Virus record (IMG/VR): IMGVR_UViG_3300026484_000465
Span: 1-56,421 of that record
DNA: 56,421 nucleotides
From: a virus
Direction: 5' to 3' (one strand)
This document shows, piece by piece, positions 53,550-56,421 of this stretch. The notes beneath the pieces were generated by a model. It saw only the letters and a program-made list of their open reading frames with translations. It had not been told where the DNA came from and did not search any database. Made by a program: the position numbers and the translations under genes. Position 1 is the first letter of the stretch. Each line of letters begins with the position of its first letter.

Positions 53550-53981
53550 ATGAATGCGAGTGAATTTATTAAGGTGGCCTCTAACAAAGACGTAGACAAA
53601 AGATATGACATAAATCCATATGATGTAGCAGAGTTAGCAGGAGCCGCGGGTACGGTAGGCGGGGCAGGGTATGCCGGATATAACCATATTAAAAAGCACA
53701 ATGATAGGGAAGCTATTAAAGAAAACATGTTAGAAAAAGCTTTAAAAAACAGTTCTGATAAAGAGAAAAAAAGCATTATGAAAGCTATTGAGCAAGATGC
53801 TGAAGATTACTTTAAAAACAAAACTGAAAATATTTTAAGCTCATACAAAGCCTCTGGGGTTGAAAAAGAATTTAAAGATTTAGCACAAAGAGAACATGGA
53901 ATGCCAAAAAAAATAGCATTAGGAAGTATGCTTGGTGGAGGCGCTGTTATGATTGGTTCTAACTTGATGAATGATGAATAA
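53550..53981 (+). CDS. KTA-type tagged Gly-rich membrane protein
   Basis: 143 aa. N terminus MNASEFIKVASNKD (FIKVA at 6-10). Gly/Ala-rich segment at about 28-44 (ELAGAAGTVGGAGYAGY) and a C-terminal one at about 124-140 (KIALGSMLGGGAVMIGS), separated by a charged helix. Same plan as 4367, 41366 and 41857. Single-gene unit right after the protease region. Confidence 0.7.
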   Translation: MNASEFIKVASNKDVDKRYDINPYDVAELAGAAGTVGGAGYAGYNHIKKHNDREAIKENMLEKALKNSSDKEKKSIMKAIEQDAEDYFKNKTENILSSYKASGVEKEFKDLAQREHGMPKKIALGSMLGGGAVMIGSNLMNDE

Positions 53982-54010
53982 TTGCTATATATAGGTTTTT
54001 TTGGTATAAT
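53982..54010 (+). promoter_or_regulatory. Sigma-70-like promoter before 54040
   Basis: TTGCTA (53982-53987) and TATAAT (54005-54010) with a 17-bp spacer. The leader of about 29 nt is longer than usual. Confidence 0.7.
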
Positions 54011-54039
54011 TCAAAAAAAATTAAAATAAAGGAAATAAA

Positions 54040-54744
54040 ATGGCAGAGAACATCAAAGCAGAAGAAAATAATAAGGACGAAACACCTTTTATTATTGTAC
54101 ACCCCATGTCTATTGTTTTAAACAATATTTTGATTAAGTATACTTCTGAGCAAATAGAAAAATTAAGCAGCGAAGATTTGATAGAAGCTAAAATAAATTT
54201 AGAATTAAACCAAAACACTTTTATCAAAATGGAGTTAAAAAAAGAAACTGAAGATTTCTTTAAAACAGGTTCTATTGTAGCAGCAGGCACTTCTATTCCG
54301 TTAAGAAAAGAAATATTTGTTTTCCCTGACAATATTGGAGTAATGAGTTTTAGAGTGTTTTATAAATTAATGGAGCTACACAGTAAAGAAACAGACAAGA
54401 AAGATGTTAATATTGAAGATTATATTAATAAAAAAGAGTTGCTTCAAGCAGCAAAAGAAAATAAAGTTGTAGAGCTACTAAAATCTAAGCCTATTTTAAT
54501 TCAAGTAACTGAAGATATGTTTGTTGTTATAGGAAAAATGACAAAAGTAACTTGGGATATTTTATCAGCAGAAAATAATGTAGTAACAACAATTAGACTA
54601 TACAATAATCCTCAAGACTTTATTCCAGGATATGCATTATTAACATCACAATCATTAGGAATGATAAAAGATGTAATTGATAATGGTGGTATTGTTGAGC
54701 TAGAAAAAGATTTTGCTGAGTTATTAAAACCTAACAACGGATAA
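54040..54744 (+). CDS. Unrecognised protein
   Basis: 234 aa, start after AAAGGAAATAAA. Soluble, mixed helix and strand; contains FVFPDNIGVMSFRVFYKLMEL and a C-terminal half with ITVTED-type beta pattern (PILIQVTEDMFVVIGK). No KTA motif. First gene of an operon with 54748 and 55183. Could be an assembly or tail-attachment protein; not recognised. Confidence 0.65.
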   Translation: MAENIKAEENNKDETPFIIVHPMSIVLNNILIKYTSEQIEKLSSEDLIEAKINLELNQNTFIKMELKKETEDFFKTGSIVAAGTSIPLRKEIFVFPDNIGVMSFRVFYKLMELHSKETDKKDVNIEDYINKKELLQAAKENKVVELLKSKPILIQVTEDMFVVIGKMTKVTWDILSAENNVVTTIRLYNNPQDFIPGYALLTSQSLGMIKDVIDNGGIVELEKDFAELLKPNNG

Positions 54745-54747
54745 ATA

Positions 54748-55182
54748 ATGAGAGGGATATCTTATGTGTATATCATAAAGATGACACAAGATGAATTAAA
54801 TGACTATGTTGTAAAAGCAAAAGAAGCAGGGTTAATTTACCATCCTGCTCATTTTGTTTACTCTATGAAGAACACAGAAGGGGAAGTTTTTGAATATAAA
54901 TTTAGACCTCTAAGCGAAAACAATGGTTTATCAAGAGATTCGATAATTTCTAGAAGATCAGTAGGTATAGTTATTGTTACTCCATATGTAATGGAAATTC
55001 CACATAAAACATATGAGAGTGTTGCAAGAAAAATAAAAAATATTTTATTAGACATAGGTTTACCAAAACCTGAACTTGTAACAGATTTTAAAGACACAAA
55101 TAAACAAATAAATGTTGGCACTATGTATAATGAAATAAAACAAAGTGGCAATGATTTTATTATATTAAATAAAGGATTTTAA
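54748..55182 (+). CDS. Unrecognised protein
   Basis: 144 aa, ribosome site GGATAA just before ATG; a Met at residue 12 (MTQDELNDYVV) is a possible later start. Mixed alpha/beta, with a DIGLPKPELVTDF stretch near residue 100. Operon member between 54040 and 55183. Function unknown. Confidence 0.6.
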   Translation: MRGISYVYIIKMTQDELNDYVVKAKEAGLIYHPAHFVYSMKNTEGEVFEYKFRPLSENNGLSRDSIISRRSVGIVIVTPYVMEIPHKTYESVARKIKNILLDIGLPKPELVTDFKDTNKQINVGTMYNEIKQSGNDFIILNKGF

Positions 55183-55410
55183 ATGTTAGTTTTATTAAAA
55201 ACAGAAGATGGTAGAGATAAAGCAGTTAATTTAGATAATGCAGAGTTTGAAGTCCAACCTTCAGAAACAGATGCTAGTATGATGCATTTTAAAATATTTA
55301 AAAATAACGAATTAGTGATTGAGAGTATGATAAGGGAAGAAACTTATCACAATATATTAGAAACTCTTCAAGGACAGAACAAAATAATTATAGCTAACCA
55401 TAAGAATTGA
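55183..55410 (+). CDS. Small unrecognised protein
   Basis: 75 aa, ATG directly after the preceding stop. Beta-rich small domain (LVLLKTEDGRDKAVNLD, FKIFKNNELVIESMI). No motif. Confidence 0.55.
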   Translation: MLVLLKTEDGRDKAVNLDNAEFEVQPSETDASMMHFKIFKNNELVIESMIREETYHNILETLQGQNKIIIANHKN

Positions 55411-55440
55411 TTATACATACAAGCCTTTTTTTAGTATAAT
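55411..55440 (+). promoter_or_regulatory. Promoter before 55462
   Basis: TATAAT at 55435-55440 inside the near-palindrome AGTATAATTACT, with a weak -35-like TTATAC at 55411-55416 (18-bp spacer). A-run and GGAC follow. Confidence 0.65.
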
Positions 55441-55461
55441 TACTAAAAAAAAGGACTTTGT

Positions 55462-55668
55462 ATGTTAGATAAAAATACTGCTTTATCAAATGACTTCTAT
55501 ATAGACTATCTAATAAAAAAACAAGAGCAAAAAAATGATGCTATAATAACTACAATGAGTGGAGACTATTATGGAAAAATAGTTGCTGTTAATAATGAAA
55601 TAGTTATTGTTAAACAAGAAGGTAAAAACATAAAAATTGATGCCTCAAGCATTTTGGATGTTCAATAA
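55462..55668 (+). CDS. Sm-like/small barrel protein candidate
   Basis: 68 aa. The last 43 residues (DAIITTMSGDYYGKIVAVNN then EIVIVKQEGKNIKI and a final short strand) resemble the five-stranded Sm/LSm or SH3-like barrel, with the G-x-x-x-G-K-I-V turn. Such proteins can bind RNA or join protein complexes. It is co-transcribed with the RNA polymerase-like gene. The fold call is by pattern only. Confidence 0.5.
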   Translation: MLDKNTALSNDFYIDYLIKKQEQKNDAIITTMSGDYYGKIVAVNNEIVIVKQEGKNIKIDASSILDVQ

Positions 55669-55679
55669 AAGGGTGATAT

Positions 55680-56421
55680 ATGGGTTTTACGAAATTAGAT
55701 TCTTCTCCTGAAGAAAAAAACAAAGAAACAATAAAAGAAATTATTCCTATTATAGAAAAACATTTTCCTTTAAGCGGGAATTTTTATACATTAGATTTAA
55801 AAAATTTTACAGTAAAAGAAAATAATGCTTCTATGAATGAAATTAAAAATACTATATTAAAAGGTGGAAGTATTTTTAATGAGGTTTACGCTGATGCTAC
55901 ACTTATAAAAAATCAAAATAAAAAAGTTATTGATAGAAAGAAAAAAGTATTAGTGATGAAAATACCAGCTTTTACTAAGAAGCTAAGTTATATTATTGAT
56001 GGAAATTCTTTTACTATTCCTAATCAACAAAGATTAAAGCCTGGTGCTTATTTAGTGGAAAGAAAGAATGGTGAGATTGTAACAATTTTCAACACTAAAG
56101 AAAATAAACAATTTAAGTTAAAATTAAATCCAGAAACAGGTATTTTTTATTTTGACATAGGTAGTAGCAACATACCAGCTGTATCCATTCTAAAAGCAAT
56201 GGGAATGAGTGATACCGAAGGAGAACAAGCATTAGGTAAAGAATTATATAAAACAAATATAGAAAAAAGTTCTCCAGATGATCTTGATAAATTCTTAAAC
56301 AAATCTTACTCTTTACCAAAAGAGATAAGTGATAAAACTCCTCAAGAAAAAATTAAATATTTATTTAGCAAAATGAAAGTCGACCCCGATGTAACACATA
56401 GAAACTTTAATGTAAAAACAG
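55680..56421 (+). CDS. RNA polymerase beta-subunit-like protein, 3' end cut by window edge
   Basis: 247 residues visible, ribosome site AAAAGGG before ATG. Residues about 93-125 (VMKIPAFTKKLSYIIDG, then RLKPGAYLVERKNGEI) follow the beta-subunit pattern P-x-x-T-x-x-G-x-F-I-I-N-G ... SPGVYF, and 161-180 (SSNIPAVSILKAMGMSDTEG) match KIP-V-T-V-LLRALGYSDEE. These are the protrusion/lobe parts of multi-subunit RNA polymerases, which some large phages encode. No catalytic region is inside the window. No KTA motif in the visible part. Confidence 0.55.
   Translation, partial: MGFTKLDSSPEEKNKETIKEIIPIIEKHFPLSGNFYTLDLKNFTVKENNASMNEIKNTILKGGSIFNEVYADATLIKNQNKKVIDRKKKVLVMKIPAFTKKLSYIIDGNSFTIPNQQRLKPGAYLVERKNGEIVTIFNTKENKQFKLKLNPETGIFYFDIGSSNIPAVSILKAMGMSDTEGEQALGKELYKTNIEKSSPDDLDKFLNKSYSLPKEISDKTPQEKIKYLFSKMKVDPDVTHRNFNVKT

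Overview
The window is part of the virion-gene region of a tailed bacteriophage with a contractile tail (myovirus type), probably one with a large genome. The evidence is a long tail sheath gene, a lambda-type tail chaperone frameshift directly before a tape measure gene, an HK97-fold-like major capsid protein, a prohead protease, several fibre or spike proteins and what looks like the start of an RNA polymerase beta subunit. No terminase, portal, replication, tRNA or rRNA gene was seen. The DNA is very AT-rich, the standard genetic code fits, and ribosome binding sites are A-rich (AAAAAAGGAT). Promoters look like bacterial sigma-70 sites, mostly extended -10 boxes and sometimes with a -35 box at 17 bp. 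This suits a low-GC host using sigma-70-like promoters (Campylobacterota, Bacillota or Fusobacteriota type), but the host cannot be named from the sequence.

Layout. 1-1022 (minus): the end-truncated gene of a repeat protein carrying a KTA tag, and a HAD-like phosphatase. 1153-22023 (plus): a long run of large, mostly unrecognised, beta-rich proteins, with a beta-helix spike, two LamG/concanavalin-like proteins, tandem paralogue pairs and two very large Lys/Tyr/Asn-rich proteins; these are probably tail fibre, spike and baseplate-periphery parts. 22064-35373 (plus): the tail module, in the order connector/neck proteins, sheath, tube candidate, spike candidate, frameshifted chaperone, tape measure, hub candidate. 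35428-38221: a small repeat protein, a two-way terminator and a minus-strand operon of membrane-type proteins. 38286-41307: baseplate-wedge candidates. 41366-53981: the head region, with major capsid protein, candidate decoration protein, prohead protease, candidate core proteins and many small KTA-tagged proteins. 54040-56421: unrecognised proteins, an Sm-like candidate and the RNA polymerase beta-like gene cut by the window end.

The most interesting pattern is a short motif, hydrophobic-x-Lys-x-Ala, most often LIKTA. It lies about 7-15 residues from the N terminus of about ten small proteins, near the N terminus of the major capsid protein (LIKAA), in the protease itself, and about five times each in three candidate core proteins. 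I infer that it is the cleavage site of the phage's own prohead protease, and that the N-terminal forms work like the T4 capsid-targeting sequence, marking a set of proteins (many with glycine-zipper membrane segments) for packaging inside the head.

Most KTA-tagged genes are single units or short operons with their own promoter, a very short A-tract leader and often a terminator hairpin that contains the stop codon. The tail genes sit in long operons. All functional names come from motif recognition and gene order by eye; no database search was run.
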